DNA of 64,000 nt from Paramoeba atlantica (Eukaryota; Discosea), in the NCBI GenBank assembly GCA_977017575.1, contig CDRNVI010000072.1, positions 21,933 through 85,932 of the forward strand, in the 5' to 3' direction. Under the pieces are notes generated by a model. It was not told the origin of the DNA, searched no databases, and saw only the letters and a list, made by a program, of their open reading frames with translations. Position numbers and translations under genes: made by a program. Positions 39,897-53,208 of the stretch are shown here, in pieces. Position 1 is the first letter of the stretch. Each line of letters begins with the position of its first letter.

Positions 39897-41292
39897 TTTT
39901 TCCGATTCTCTTCGTTCACAAGCGTGTGGCCGCTTTTGGGCGCGCGGGAGAGACGCAACGTGAATCGCAGAAGCAATGGTACATTTTAGTGTATTTTCTT
40001 TGCTGAAATGAAGTCTTTTTGTCCTGTGTAGCAGATGACGTTTTGGCGGCAGAAACGGTGAATGAGTAGATGGCCGTGCGCGTGTCGAATGAAAAAGCCC
40101 GAAAAGTGTACCGCTTTTTAGCGCATCCTATCTCAAAATTCAAAATGACCTCAGATTTACCTCTTTCCGCCTGCACGGTGAAGGGGGGTTTTCAAATATC
40201 TCTGGACGCGACGTTTGCATGACTTCCGTGCATGGCGTGCGTCGATTGCTAAACGCCGAACCAGCAAGCTACATCTCCTGAGTGGTCGTGCTTCGAGCGA
40301 TATTTTCTGTAGAGATAGAGTTTTTCCGTTAGTCAGTATGATTGCGAATCAAAACGTGGGTTTCGCCAGTCCACTTTTTGTCCGTTCTTCCCTGAACCAA
40401 ATCTTAAAAAATTTTAACCCTTTCTACTTGATGAGTGTTCTGAGCGCTCGTGGTTTGCTCTGATATTTGCTTTGGGCACTATTTTCACATGATTTCACTG
40501 ATACTATAAGCCTTCCCCTCTTCTAACGCAAGAATTTGTTGTCATCGGACATTATTTTAGTCAAACCAATGCTTGATTGCACAAGCTTCCTGCATCTCAA
40601 GGGGGGGCGGTTGTATTTCTCTATACTTCTTTTACATTTCACCTGCTCTTCCAAGCAACAGAATCGCAGGGCGCGCGCGTACTGTAATAGTGTGGTGGAA
40701 AAACGTCGGTTTCACACGAAACTCGCATCCACCGTGCGACCCCATTCCGTGGAGAATGATCTTTGTCTTCTTCGATCCCACTGATTCCGTTAGATGCACA
40801 GGGCGTGATTTCACGTGCATCGAACAATTCCGCTAGATGTTTTACTTGGGGCAAGGCAGGGCAGCACATGAACAATGAAAACAGGACGCACAATGGCGCG
40901 GAACACCTTCCACGTGACACCTTCCGAAACACGTTCTGCACAATCCAGGTATAAAACAACGAATTTCTTCGCCCGGCCGTTGCAAAGACCCACCCCTTCC
41001 CGATAGATTTCGTAGCTCTGTTCAAAACGTGAACGCATCGTGCTCAACCTCTCTTCCCGACTATGTCATCGCCAAAATTGTATGTGTCACTTCTTGGTCG
41101 TTCGCACGGGCACACTCAAACCACCATTGCATTCATCAATGCGACCTACGGTGGTGAATGTCGCCTTGCTTGGGGGGGGGGCTGTAAGGATCGTTCAGCG
41201 AGGGAAATCGTGGAGTTTCCATTATCACATGAAAAAGCAAGGTAAAGTGCACCGCTATGAACGCACAAAACTCGAGACACACCACGACGGAA

Positions 41293-41373
41293 GCGTCCAT
41301 ACCCAAGTGGTTAAGGGGACTGACTTGAAATCAGGTGTGTTCTCACGCGCAGGTTCGAACCCTGCTGGGCGCG
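41293..41373 (+). tRNA. tRNA-Ser(UGA), array copy 2, with stem mismatch
   Basis: It differs from all others by one base: the first anticodon-stem base is A instead of C (41319), giving an A-G mismatch at the top of the stem. It may still function. Upstream G tract 10; 1,477 bp after copy 1. T5 terminator present. Confidence 0.9.
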
Positions 41374-42770
41374 TTTTTCCGATTCTCTTCGTTCACAAGC
41401 GTGTGGCCGCTTTTGGGCGCGCGGGAGAGACGCAACGTGAATCGCAGAAGCAATGGTACATTTTAGGGTATTTTCTTTGCTGAAATGAAGTCTTTTTGTC
41501 CTGTGTAGCAGATGACGTTTTGGCGGCAGAAACGGTGAATGAGTAGATGGCCGTGCGCGTGTCGAATGAAAAAGCCCGAAAAGTGTACCGCTTTTTAGCG
41601 CATCCTATCTCAAAATTCAAAATGACCTCAGATTTACCTCTTTCCGCCTGCACGGTGAAGGGGGGTTTTCAAATATCTCTGGACGCGACGTTTGCATGAC
41701 TTCCGTGCATGGCGTGCGTCGATTGCGAAACGCCGAACCAGCAAGCTACATCTCCTGAGTGGTCGTGCTTCGAGCGATATTTTCTGTAGAGATAGAGTTT
41801 TTCCGCTAGTCAGTATGATTGCGAATCAAAACGTGGGTTTCGCCAGTCCACTTTTTGTCCGTTCTTCCCTGAACCAAATCTTAAAAAATTTTAACCCTTT
41901 CTACTTGATGAGTGTTCTGAGCGCTCGTGGTTTGCTCTGATATTTGCTTTGGGCACTATTTTCACATGATTTCACTGATACTATAAGCCTTCCCCTCTTC
42001 TAACGCAAGAATTTGTTGTCATCGGACATTATTTTAGTCAAACCAATGCTTGATTGCACAAGCTTCCTGCATCTCAAGGGGGGGCGTTTGTATTTCTCTA
42101 TACTTCTTTTACATTTCACCTGCTCTTCCAAGCAAAAGAATCGCAGGGCGCGCGCGTACTGTAATAGTGTGGTGGAAAAACGTCGGTTTCACACGAAACT
42201 CGCATCCACCGTGCGACCCCATTCCGTGGAGAATGATCTTTGTCTTCTTCGATCCCACTGATTCCGTTAGATGCGCAGGGCGTGATTTCACGTGCATTGA
42301 ACAATTCCGCTAGATGTTTTACTTGGGGCAAGGCAGGGCAGCACATGAACAATGAAAACAGGACGCACAATGGCGCGGAACACCTTCCACGTGACACCTT
42401 CCGAAACACGTTCTGCACAATCCAGGTATAAAACAACGAATTTCTTCGCCCGGCCGTTGCAAAGACCCACCCCTTCCCGATAGATTTCGTAGCTCTGTTC
42501 AAAACGTGAACGCATCGTGCTCAACCTCTCTTCCCGACTATGTCATCGCCAAAATTGTATGTGTCACTTCTTGGTCGTTCGCACGGGCACACTCAAACCA
42601 CCATTGCATTCATCAATGCGACCTACGGTGGTGAATGTCGCCTTGCTTGGGGGGGGGGGCTGTAAGGATCGTTCAGCGAGGGAAATCGTGGAGTTTCCAT
42701 TATCACATGAAAAAGCAAGGTAAAGTGCACCGCTATGAACGCACAAAACTCGAGACACACCACGACGGAA

Positions 42771-42851
42771 GCGTCCATACCCAAGTGGTTAAGGGGCCTG
42801 ACTTGAAATCAGGTGTGTTCTCACGCGCAGGTTCGAACCCTGCTGGGCGCG
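42771..42851 (+). tRNA. tRNA-Ser(UGA), array copy 3
   Basis: Consensus sequence. G tract 11; 1,478 bp after the previous copy. The spacer before it carries the AAAAGAATC variant (AGCAAAAGAATC in place of AGCAACAGAATC). Confidence 0.95.
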
Positions 42852-44251
42852 TTTTTCCGATTCTCTTCGTTCACAAGCGTGTGGCCGCTTTTGGGCGCGC
42901 GGGAGAGACGCAACGTGAATCGCAGAAGCAATGGTACATTTTAGTGTATTTTCTTTGCTGAAATGAAGTCTTTTTGTCCTGTGTAGCAGATGACGTTTTG
43001 GCGGCAGAAACGGTGAATGAGTAGATGGCCGTGCGCGTGTCGAATGAAAAAGCCCGAAAAGTGTACCGCTTTTTAGCGCATCCTATCTCAAAATTCAAAA
43101 TGACCTCAGATTTACCTCTTTCCGCCTGCACGGTGAAGGGGGGTTTTCAAATATCTCTGGACGCGACGTTTGCATGACTTCCGTGCATGGCGTGCGTCGA
43201 TTGCGAAACGCCGAACCAGCAAGCTACATCTCCTGAGTGGTCGTGCTTCGAGCGATATTTTCTGTAGAGATAGAGTTTTTCCGTTAGTCAGTATGATTGC
43301 GAATCAAAACGTGGGTTTCGCCAGTCCACTTTTTGTCCGTTCTTCCCTGAACCAAATCTTAAAAAAATTTAACCCTTTCTACTTGATGAGTGTTCTGAGC
43401 GCTCGTGGTTTGCTCTGATATTTGCTTTGGGCACTATTTTCACATGATTTCACTGATACTATAAGCCTTCCCCTCTTCTAACGCAAGAATTTGTTGTCAT
43501 CGGACATTATTTTAGTCAAACCAATGCTTGATTGCACAAGCTTCCTGCATCTCAAGGGGGGGCGGTTGTATTTCTCTATACTTCTTTTACATTTCACCTG
43601 CTCTTCCAAGCAACAGAATCGCAGGGCGCGCGCGTACTGTAATAGTGTGGTGGAAAAACGTCGGTTTCACACGAAACTCGCATCCACCGTGCGACCCCAT
43701 TCCGTGGAGAATGATCTTTGTCTTCTTCGATCCCACTGATTCCGTTAGATGCGCAGGGCGTGATTTCACGTGCATCGAACAATTCCGCTAGATGTTTTAC
43801 TTGGGGCAAGGCAGGGCAGCACATGAACAATGAAAACAGGACGCACAATGGCGCGGAACACCTTCCACGTGACACCTTCCGAAACACGTTCTGCACAATC
43901 CAGGTATAAAACAACGAATTTCTTCGCCCGGCCGTTGCAAAGACCCACCCCTTCCCGATAGATTTCGTAGCTCTGTTCAAAACGTGAACGCATCGTGCTC
44001 AACCTCTCTTCCCGACTATGTCATCGCCAAAATTGTATGTGTCACTTCTTGGTCGTTCGCACGGGCACACTCAAACCACCATTGCATTCATCAATGCGAC
44101 CTACGGTGGTGAATGTCGCCTTGCTTGGGGGGGGGGGGGGCTGTAAGGATCGTTCAGCGAGGGAAATCGTGGAGTTTCCATTATCACATGAAAAAGCAAG
44201 GTAAAGTGCACCGCTATGAACGCACAAAACTCGAGACACACCACGACGGAA

Positions 44252-44332
44252 GCGTCCATACCCAAGTGGTTAAGGGGCCTGACTTGAAATCAGGTGTGTT
44301 CTCACGCGCAGGTTCGAACCCTGCTGGGCGCG
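44252..44332 (+). tRNA. tRNA-Ser(UGA), array copy 4
   Basis: Consensus sequence. G tract 14; 1,481 bp after the previous copy. Confidence 0.95.
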
Positions 44333-45730
44333 TTTTTCCGATTCTCTTCGTTCACAAGCGTGTGGCCGCTTTTGGGCGCGCGGGAGAGACGCAACGTGAA
44401 TCGCAGAAGCAATGGTACATTTTAGGGTATTTTCTTTGCTGAAATGAAGTCTTTTTGTCCTGTGTAGCAGATGACGTTTTGGCGGCAGAAACGGTGAATG
44501 AGTAGATGGCCGTGCGCGTGTCGAATGAAAAAGCCCGAAAAGTGTACCGCTTTTTAGCGCATCCTATCTCAAAATTCAAAATGACCTCAGATTTACCTCT
44601 TTCCGCCTGCACGGTGAAGGGGGGTTTTCAAATATCTCTGGACGCGACGTTTGCATGACTTCCGTGCATGGCGTGCGTCGATTGCGAAACGCCGAACCAG
44701 CAAGCTACATCTCCTGAGTGGTCGTGCTTCGAGCGATATTTTCTGTAGAGATAGAGTTTTTCCGTTAGTCAGTATGATTGCGAATCAAAACGTGGGTTTC
44801 GCCAGTCCACTTTTTGTCCGTTCTTCCCTGAACCAAATCTTAAAAAATTTTAACCCTTTCTACTTGATGAGTGTTCTGAGCGCTCGTGGTTTGCTCTGAT
44901 ATTTGCTTTGGGCACTATTTTCACATGATTTCACTGATACTATAAGCCTTCCCCTCTTCTAACGCAAGAATTTGTTGTCATCGGACATTATTTTAGTCAA
45001 ACCAATGCTTGATTGCACAAGCTTCCTGCATCTCAAGGGGGGGCGGTTGTATTTCTCTATACTTCTTTTACATTTCACCTGCTCTTCCAAGCAACAGAAT
45101 CGCAGGGCGCGCGCGTACTGTAATAGTGTGGTGGAAAAACGTCGGTTTCACACGAAACTCGCATCCACCGTGCGACCCCATTCCGTGGAGAATGATCTTT
45201 GTCTTCTTCGATCCCACTGATTCCGTTAGATGCGCAGGGCGTGATTTCACGTGCATCGAACAATTCCGCTAGATGTTTTACTTGGGGCAAGGCAGGGCAG
45301 CACATGAACAATGAAAACAGGACGCACAATGGCGCGGAACACCTTCCACGTGACACCTTCCGAAACACGTTCTGCACAATCCAGGTATAAAACAACGAAT
45401 TTCTTCGCCCGGCCGTTGCAAAGACCCACCCCTTCCCGATAGATTTCGTAGCTCTGTTCAAAACGTGAACGCATCGTGCTCAACCTCTCTTCCCGACTAT
45501 GTCATCGCCAAAATTGTATGTGTCACTTCTTGGTCGTTCGCACGGGCACACTCAAACCACCATTGCATTCATCAATGCGACCTACGGTGGTGAATGTCGC
45601 CTTGCTTGGGGGGGGGGGGCTGTAAGGATCGTTCAGCGAGGGAAATCGTGGAGTTTCCATTATCACATGAAAAAGCAAGGTAAAGTGCACCGCTATGAAC
45701 GCACAAAACTCGAGACACACCACGACGGAA

Positions 45731-45811
45731 GCGTCCATACCCAAGTGGTTAAGGGGCCTGACTTGAAATCAGGTGTGTTCTCACGCGCAGGTTCGAACCC
45801 TGCTGGGCGCG
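45731..45811 (+). tRNA. tRNA-Ser(UGA), array copy 5
   Basis: Consensus sequence. G tract 12; 1,479 bp spacing. The spacer after it has the CCAGCGAGCTAC variant shared only with that after copy 6. Confidence 0.95.
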
Positions 45812-47209
45812 TTTTTCCGATTCTCTTCGTTCACAAGCGTGTGGCCGCTTTTGGGCGCGCGGGAGAGACGCAACGTGAATCGCAGAAGCAATGGTACATT
45901 TTAGTGTATTTTCTTTGCTGAAATGAAGTCTTTTTGTCCTGTGTAGCAGATGACGTTTTGGCGGCAGAAACGGTGAATGAGTAGATGGCCGTGCGCGTGT
46001 CGAATGAAAAAGCCCGAAAAGTGTACCGCTTTTTAGCGCATCCTATCTCAAAATTCAAAATGACCTCAGATTTACCTCTTTCCGCCTGCACGGTGAAGGG
46101 GGGTTTTCAAATATCTCTGGACGCGACGTTTGCATGACTTCCGTGCATGGCGTGCGTCGATTGCGAAACGCCGAACCAGCGAGCTACATCTCCTGAGTGG
46201 TCGTGCTTCGAGCGATATTTTCTGTAGAGATAGAGTTTTTCCGTTAGTCAGTATGATTGCGAATCAAAACGTGGGTTTCGCCAGTCCACTTTTTGTCCGT
46301 TCTTCCCTGAACCAAATCTTAAAAAATTTTAACCCTTTCTACTTGATGAGTGTTCTGAGCGCTCGTGGTTTGCTCTGATATTTGCTTTGGGCACTATTTT
46401 CACATGATTTCACTGATACTATAAGCCTTCCCCTCTTCTAACGCAAGAATTTGTTGTCATCGGACATTATTTTAGTCAAACCAATGCTTGATTGCACAAG
46501 CTTCCTGCATCTCAAGGGGGGGCGGTTGTATTTCTCTATACTTCTTTTACATTTCACCTGCTCTTCCAAGCAACAGAATCGCAGGGCGCGCGCGTACTGT
46601 AATAGTGTGGTGGAAAAACGTCGGTTTCACACGAAACTCGCATCCACCGTGCGACCCCATTCCGTGGAGAATGATCTTTGTCTTCTTCGATCCCACTGAT
46701 TCCGTTAGATGCGCAGGGCGTGATTTCACGTGCATCGAACAATTCCGCTAGATGTTTTACTTGGGGCAAGGCAGGGCAGCACATGAACAATGAAAACAGG
46801 ACGCACAATGGCGCGGAACACCTTCCACGTGACACCTTCCGAAACACGTTCTGCACAATCCAGGTATAAAACAACGAATTTCTTCGCCCGGCCGTTGCAA
46901 AGACCCACCCCTTCCCGATAGATTTCGTAGCTCTGTTCAAAACGTGAACGCATCGTGCTCAACCTCTCTTCCCGACTATGTCATCGCCAAAATTGTATGT
47001 GTCACTTCTTGGTCGTTCGCACGGGCACACTCAAACCACCATTGCATTCATCAATGCGACCTACGGTGGTGAATGTCGCCTTGCTTGGGGGGGGGGGGCT
47101 GTAAGGATCGTTCAGCGAGGGAAATCGTGGAGTTTCCATTATCACATGAAAAAGCAAGGTAAAGTGCACCGCTATGAACGCACAAAACTCGAGACACACC
47201 ACGACGGAA

Positions 47210-47290
47210 GCGTCCATACCCAAGTGGTTAAGGGGCCTGACTTGAAATCAGGTGTGTTCTCACGCGCAGGTTCGAACCCTGCTGGGCGCG
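47210..47290 (+). tRNA. tRNA-Ser(UGA), array copy 6
   Basis: Consensus sequence. G tract 12; 1,479 bp spacing. Same CCAGCGAGCTAC spacer variant as copy 5, so these two neighbours arose by a recent duplication. Confidence 0.95.
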
Positions 47291-48688
47291 TTTTTCCGAT
47301 TCTCTTCGTTCACAAGCGTGTGGCCGCTTTTGGGCGCGCGGGAGAGACGCAACGTGAATCGCAGAAGCAATGGTACATTTTAGTGTATTTTCTTTGCTGA
47401 AATGAAGTCTTTTTGTCCTGTGTAGCAGATGACGTTTTGGCGGCAGAAACGGTGAATGAGTAGATGGCCGTGCGCGTGTCGAATGAAAAAGCCCGAAAAG
47501 TGTACCGCTTTTTAGCGCATCCTATCTCAAAATTCAAAATGACCTCAGATTTACCTCTTTCCGCCTGCACGGTGAAGGGGGGTTTTCAAATATCTCTGGA
47601 CGCGACGTTTGCATGACTTCCGTGCATGGCGTGCGTCGATTGCGAAACGCCGAACCAGCGAGCTACATCTCCTGAGTGGTCGTGCTTCGAGCGATATTTT
47701 CTGTAGAGATAGAGTTTTTCCGTTAGTCAGTATGATTGCGAATCAAAACGTGGGTTTCGCCAGTCCACTTTTTGTCCGTTCTTCCCTGAACCAAATCTTA
47801 AAAAATTTTAACCCTTTCTACTTGATGAGTGTTCTGAGCGCTCGTGGTTTGCTCTGATATTTGCTTTGGGCACTATTTTCACATGATTTCACTGATACTA
47901 TAAGCCTTCCCCTCTTCTAACGCAAGAATTTGTTGTCATCGGACATTATTTTAGTCAAACCAATGCTTGATTGCACAAGCTTCCTGCATCTCAAGGGGGG
48001 GCGGTTGTATTTCTCTATACTTCTTTTACATTTCACCTGCTCTTCCAAGCAACAGAATCGCAGGGCGCGCGCGTACTGTAATAGTGTGGTGGAAAAACGT
48101 CGGTTTCACACGAAACTCGCATCCACCGTGCGACCCCATTCCGTGGAGAATGATCTTTGTCTTCTTCGATCCCACTGATTCCGTTAGATGCGCAGGGCGT
48201 GATTTCACGTGCATCGAACAATTCCGCTAGATGTTTTACTTGGGGCAAGGCAGGGCAGCACATGAACAATGAAAACAGGACGCACAATGGCGCGGAACAC
48301 CTTCCACGTGACACCTTCCGAAACACGTTCTGCACAATCCAGGTATAAAACAACGAATTTCTTCGCCCGGCCGTTGCAAAGACCCACCCCTTCCCGATAG
48401 ATTTCGTAGCTCTGTTCAAAACGTGAACGCATCGTGCTCAACCTCTCTTCCCGACTATGTCATCGCCAAAATTGTATGTGTCACTTCTTGGTCGTTCGCA
48501 CGGGCACACTCAAACCACCATTGCATTCATCAATGCGACCTACGGTGGTGAATGTCGCCTTGCTTGGGGGGGGGGGGCTGTAAGGATCGTTCAGCGAGGG
48601 AAATCGTGGAGTTTCCATTATCACATGAAAAAGCAAGGTAAAGTGCACCGCTATGAACGCACAAAACTCGAGACACACCACGACGGAA

Positions 48689-48769
48689 GCGTCCATACCC
48701 AAGTGGTTAAGGGGCCTGACTTGAAATCAGGTGTGTTCTCACGCGCAGGTTCGAACCCTGCTGGGCGCG
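48689..48769 (+). tRNA. tRNA-Ser(UGA), array copy 7
   Basis: Consensus sequence. G tract 12; 1,479 bp spacing. The following spacer has GATTGCTAAACG, otherwise seen only after copy 1. Confidence 0.95.
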
Positions 48770-50162
48770 TTTTTCCGATTCTCTTCGTTCACAAGCGTGT
48801 GGCCGCTTTTGGGCGCGCGGGAGAGACGCAACGTGAATCGCAGAAGCAATGGTACATTTTAGGGTATTTTCTTTGCTGAAATGAAGTCTTTTTGTCCTGT
48901 GTAGCAGATGACGTTTTGGCGGCAGAAACGGTGAATGAGTAGATGGCCGTGCGCGTGTCGAATGAAAAAGCCCGAAAAGTGTACCGCTTTTTAGCGCATC
49001 CTATCTCAAAATTCAAAATGACCTCAGATTTACCTCTTTCCGCCTGCACGGTGAAGGGGGGTTTTCAAATATCTCTGGACGCGACGTTTGCATGACTTCC
49101 GTGCATGGCGTGCGTCGATTGCTAAACGCCGAACCAGCAAGCTACATCTCCTGAGTGGTCGTGCTTCGAGCGATATTTTCTGTAGAGATAGAGTTTTTCC
49201 GTTAGTCAGTATGATTGCGAATCAAAACGTGGGTTTCGCCAGTCCACTTTTTGTCCGTTCTTCCCTGAACCAAATCTTAAAAAATTTTAACCCTTTCTAC
49301 TTGATGAGTGTTCTGAGCGCTCGTGGTTTGCTCTGATATTTGCTTTGGGCACTATTTTCACATGATTTCACTGATACTATAAGCCTTCCCCTCTTCTAAC
49401 GCAAGAATTTGTTGTCATCGGACATTATTTTAGTCAAACCAATGCTTGATTGCACAAGCTTCCTGCATCTCAAGGGGGGGCGGTTGTATTTCTCTATACT
49501 TCTTTTACATTTCACCTGCTCTTCCAAGCAACAGAATCGCAGGGCGCGCGCGTACTGTAATAGTGTGGTGGAAAAACGTCGGTTTCACACGAAACTCGCA
49601 TCCACCGTGCGACCCCATTCCGTGGAGAATGATCTTTGTCTTCTTCGATCCCACTGATTCCGTTAGATGCGCAGGGCGTGATTTCACGTGCATCGAACAA
49701 TTCCGCTAGATGTTTTACTTGGGGCAAGGCAGGGCAGCACATGAACAATGAAAACAGGACGCACAATGGCGCGGAACACCTTCCACGTGACACCTTCCGA
49801 AACACGTTCTGCACAATCCAGGTATAAAACAACGAATTTCTTCGCCCGGCCGTTGCAAAGACCCACCCCTTCCCGATAGATTTCGTAGCTCTGTTCAAAA
49901 CGTGAACGCATCGTGCTCAACCTCTCTTCCCGACTATGTCATCGCCAAAATTGTATGTGTCACTTCTTGGTCGTTCGCACGGGCACACTCAAACCACCAT
50001 TGCAATGCGACCTACGGTGGTGAATGTCGCCTTGCTTGGGGGGGGGGGGGGCTGTAAGGATCGTTCAGCGAGGGAAATCGTGGAGTTTCCATTATCACAT
50101 GAAAAAGCAAGGTAAAGTGCACCGCTATGAACGCACAAAACTCGAGACACACCACGACGGAA

Positions 50163-50243
50163 GCGTCCATACCCAAGTGGTTAAGGGGCCTGACTTGAAA
50201 TCAGGTGTGTTCTCACGCGCAGGTTCGAACCCTGCTGGGCGCG
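50163..50243 (+). tRNA. tRNA-Ser(UGA), array copy 8
   Basis: Consensus sequence. G tract 14. A 7-base deletion (CCATTGCAATGCGACC in place of the longer form) upstream explains the short spacing of 1,474 bp. Confidence 0.95.
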
Positions 50244-51648
50244 TTTTTCCGATTCTCTTCGTTCACAAGCGTGTGGCCGCTTTTGGGCGCGCGGGAGAGA
50301 CGCAACGTGAATCGCAGAAGCAATGGTACATTTTAGGGTATTTTCTTTGCTGAAATGAAGTCTTTTTGTCCTGTGTAGCAGATGACGTTTTGGCGGCAGA
50401 AACGGTGAATGAGTAGATGGCCGTGCGCGTGTCGAATGAAAAAGCCCGAAAAGTGTACCGCTTTTTAGCGCATCCTATCTCAAAATTCAAAATGACCTCA
50501 GATTTACCTCTTTCCGCCTGCACGGTGAAGGGGGGTTTTCAAATATCTCTGGACGCGACGTTTGCATGACTTCCGTGCATGGCGTGCGTCGATTGCGAAA
50601 CGCCGAACCAGCAAGCTACATCTCCTGAGTTGTCGTGCTTCGAGCGATATTTTCTGTAGAGATAGAGTTTTTCCGTTAGTCAGTATGATTGCGAATCAAA
50701 ACGTGGGTTTCGCCAGTCCACTTTTTGTCCGTTCTTCCCTGAACCAAATCTTAAAAAATTTTAACCCTTTCTACTTGATGAGTGTTCTGAGCGCTCGTGG
50801 TTTGCTCTGATATTTGCTTTGGGCACTATTTTCACATGATTTCACTGATACTATAAGCCTTCCCCTCTTCTAACGCAAGAATTTGTTGTCATCGGACATT
50901 ATTTTAGTCAAACCAATGCTTGATTGCACAAGCTTCCTGCATCTCAAGGGGGGGCGGTTGTATTTCTCTATACTTCTTTTACATTTCACCTGCTCTTCCA
51001 AGCGACAGAATCGCAGGGCGCGCGCGTACTGTAATAGTGTGGTGGAAAAACGTCGGTTTCACACGAAACTCGCATCCACCGTGCGACTCCATTCCGTGGA
51101 GAATGATCTTTGTCTTCTTCGATCCCACTGATTCCGTTAGATGCACAGGGCGTGATTTCACGTGCATCGAACAATTCCGCTAGATGTTTTACTTGGGGCA
51201 AGGCAGGGCAGCACATGAACAATGAAAACAGGACGCACAATGGCGCGGAACACCTTCCACGTGACACCTTCCGAAACACGTTCTGCACAATCCAGGTATA
51301 AAACAACGAATTTCTTCGCCCGGCCGTTGCAAAGACCCACCCCTTCCCGATAGATTTCGTAGCTCTGTTCAAAACGTGAACGCATCGTGCTCAACCTCTC
51401 TTCCCGACTATGTCATCGCCAAAATTGTATGTGTCACTTCTTGGTCGTTCGCACGGGCACACTCAAACCACCATTGCATTCATCAATGCGACCTACGGTG
51501 GTGAATGTCGCCTTGCTTGGGGGGGGGGGGGGGGGGGCTGTAAGGATCGTTCAGCGAGGGAAATCGTGGAGTTTCCATTATCACATGAAAAAGCAAGGTA
51601 AAGTGCACCGCTATGAACGCACAAAACTCGAGACACACCACGACGGAA

Positions 51649-51729
51649 GCGTCCATACCCAAGTGGTTAAGGGGCCTGACTTGAAATCAGGTGTGTTCTC
51701 ACGCGCAGGTTCGAACCCTGCTGGGCGCG
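51649..51729 (+). tRNA. tRNA-Ser(UGA), array copy 9
   Basis: Consensus sequence. Longest G tract, 19, and longest spacing, 1,486 bp. Confidence 0.95.
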
Positions 51730-53127
51730 TTTTTCCGATTCTCTTCGTTCACAAGCGTGTGGCCGCTTTTGGGCGCGCGGGAGAGACGCAACGTGAATCG
51801 CAGAAGCAATGGTACATTTTAGGGTATTTTCTTTGCTGAAATGAAGTCTTTTTGTCCTGTGTAGCAGATGACGTTTTGGCGGCAGAAACGGTGAATGAGT
51901 AGATGGCCGTGCGCGTGTCGAATGAAAAAGCCCGAAAAGTGTACCGCTTTTTAGCGCATCCTATCTCAAAATTCAAAATGACCTCAGATTTACCTCTTTC
52001 CGCCTGCACGGTGAAGGGGGGTTTTCAAATATCTCTGGACGCGACGTTTGCATGACTTCCGTGCATGGCGTGCGTCGATTGCGAAACGCCGAACCAGCAA
52101 GCTACATCTCCTGAGTGGTCGTGCTTCGAGCGATATTTTCTGTAGAGATAGAGTTTTTCCGTTAGTCAGTATGATTGCGAATCAAAACGTGGGTTTCGCC
52201 AGTCCACTTTTTGTCCGTTCTTCCCTGAACCAAATCTTAAAAAATTTTAACCCTTTCTACTTGATGAGTGTTCTGAGCGCTCGTGGTTTGCTCTGATATT
52301 TGCTTTGGGCACTATTTTCACATGATTTCACTGATACTATAAGCCTTCCCCTCTTCTAACGCAAGAATTTGTTGTCATCGGACATTATTTTAGTCAAACC
52401 AATGCTTGATTGCACAAGCTTCCTGCATCTCAAGGGGGGGCGGTTGTATTTCTCTATACTTCTTTTACATTTCACCTGCTCTTCCAAGCAACAGAATCGC
52501 AGGGCGCGCGCGTACTGTAATAGTGTGGTGGAAAAACGTCGGTTTCACACGAAACTCGCATCCACCGTGCGACCCCATTCCGTGGAGAATGATCTTTGTC
52601 TTCTTCGATCCCACTGATTCCGTTAGATGCACAGGGCGTGATTTCACGTGCATCGAACAATTCCGCTAGATGTTTTACTTGGGGCAAGGCAGGGCAGCAC
52701 ATGAACAATGAAAACAGGACGCACAATGGCGCGGAACACCTTCCACGTGACACCTTCCGAAACACGTTCTGCACAATCCAGGTATAAAACAACGAATTTC
52801 TTCGCCCGGCCGTTGCAAAGACCCACCCCTTCCCGATAGATTTCGTAGCTCTGTTCAAAACGTGAACGCATCGTGCTCAACCTCTCTTCCCGACTATGTC
52901 ATCGCCAAAATTGTATGTGTCACTTCTTGGTCGTTCGCACGGGCACACTCAAACCACCATTGCATTCATCAATGCGACCTACGGTGGTGAATGTCGCCTT
53001 GCTTGGGGGGGGGGGGCTGTAAGGATCGTTCAGCGAGGGAAATCGTGGAGTTTCCATTATCACATGAAAAAGCAAGGTAAAGTGCACCGCTATGAACGCA
53101 CAAAACTCGAGACACACCACGACGGAA

Positions 53128-53208
53128 GCGTCCATACCCAAGTGGTTAAGGGGCCTGACTTGAAATCAGGTGTGTTCTCACGCGCAGGTTCGAACCCTGC
53201 TGGGCGCG
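53128..53208 (+). tRNA. tRNA-Ser(UGA), array copy 10
   Basis: Consensus sequence. G tract 12; 1,479 bp spacing. The following spacer has GAGTTGTCGTGC (T variant). Confidence 0.95.

Noticed and set aside
40860-40910. GGGCAGCACATGAACAATG resembling the start of U6 snRNA
   Set aside because: The invariant ACAGAGA region and the 3' stem-loop are absent.
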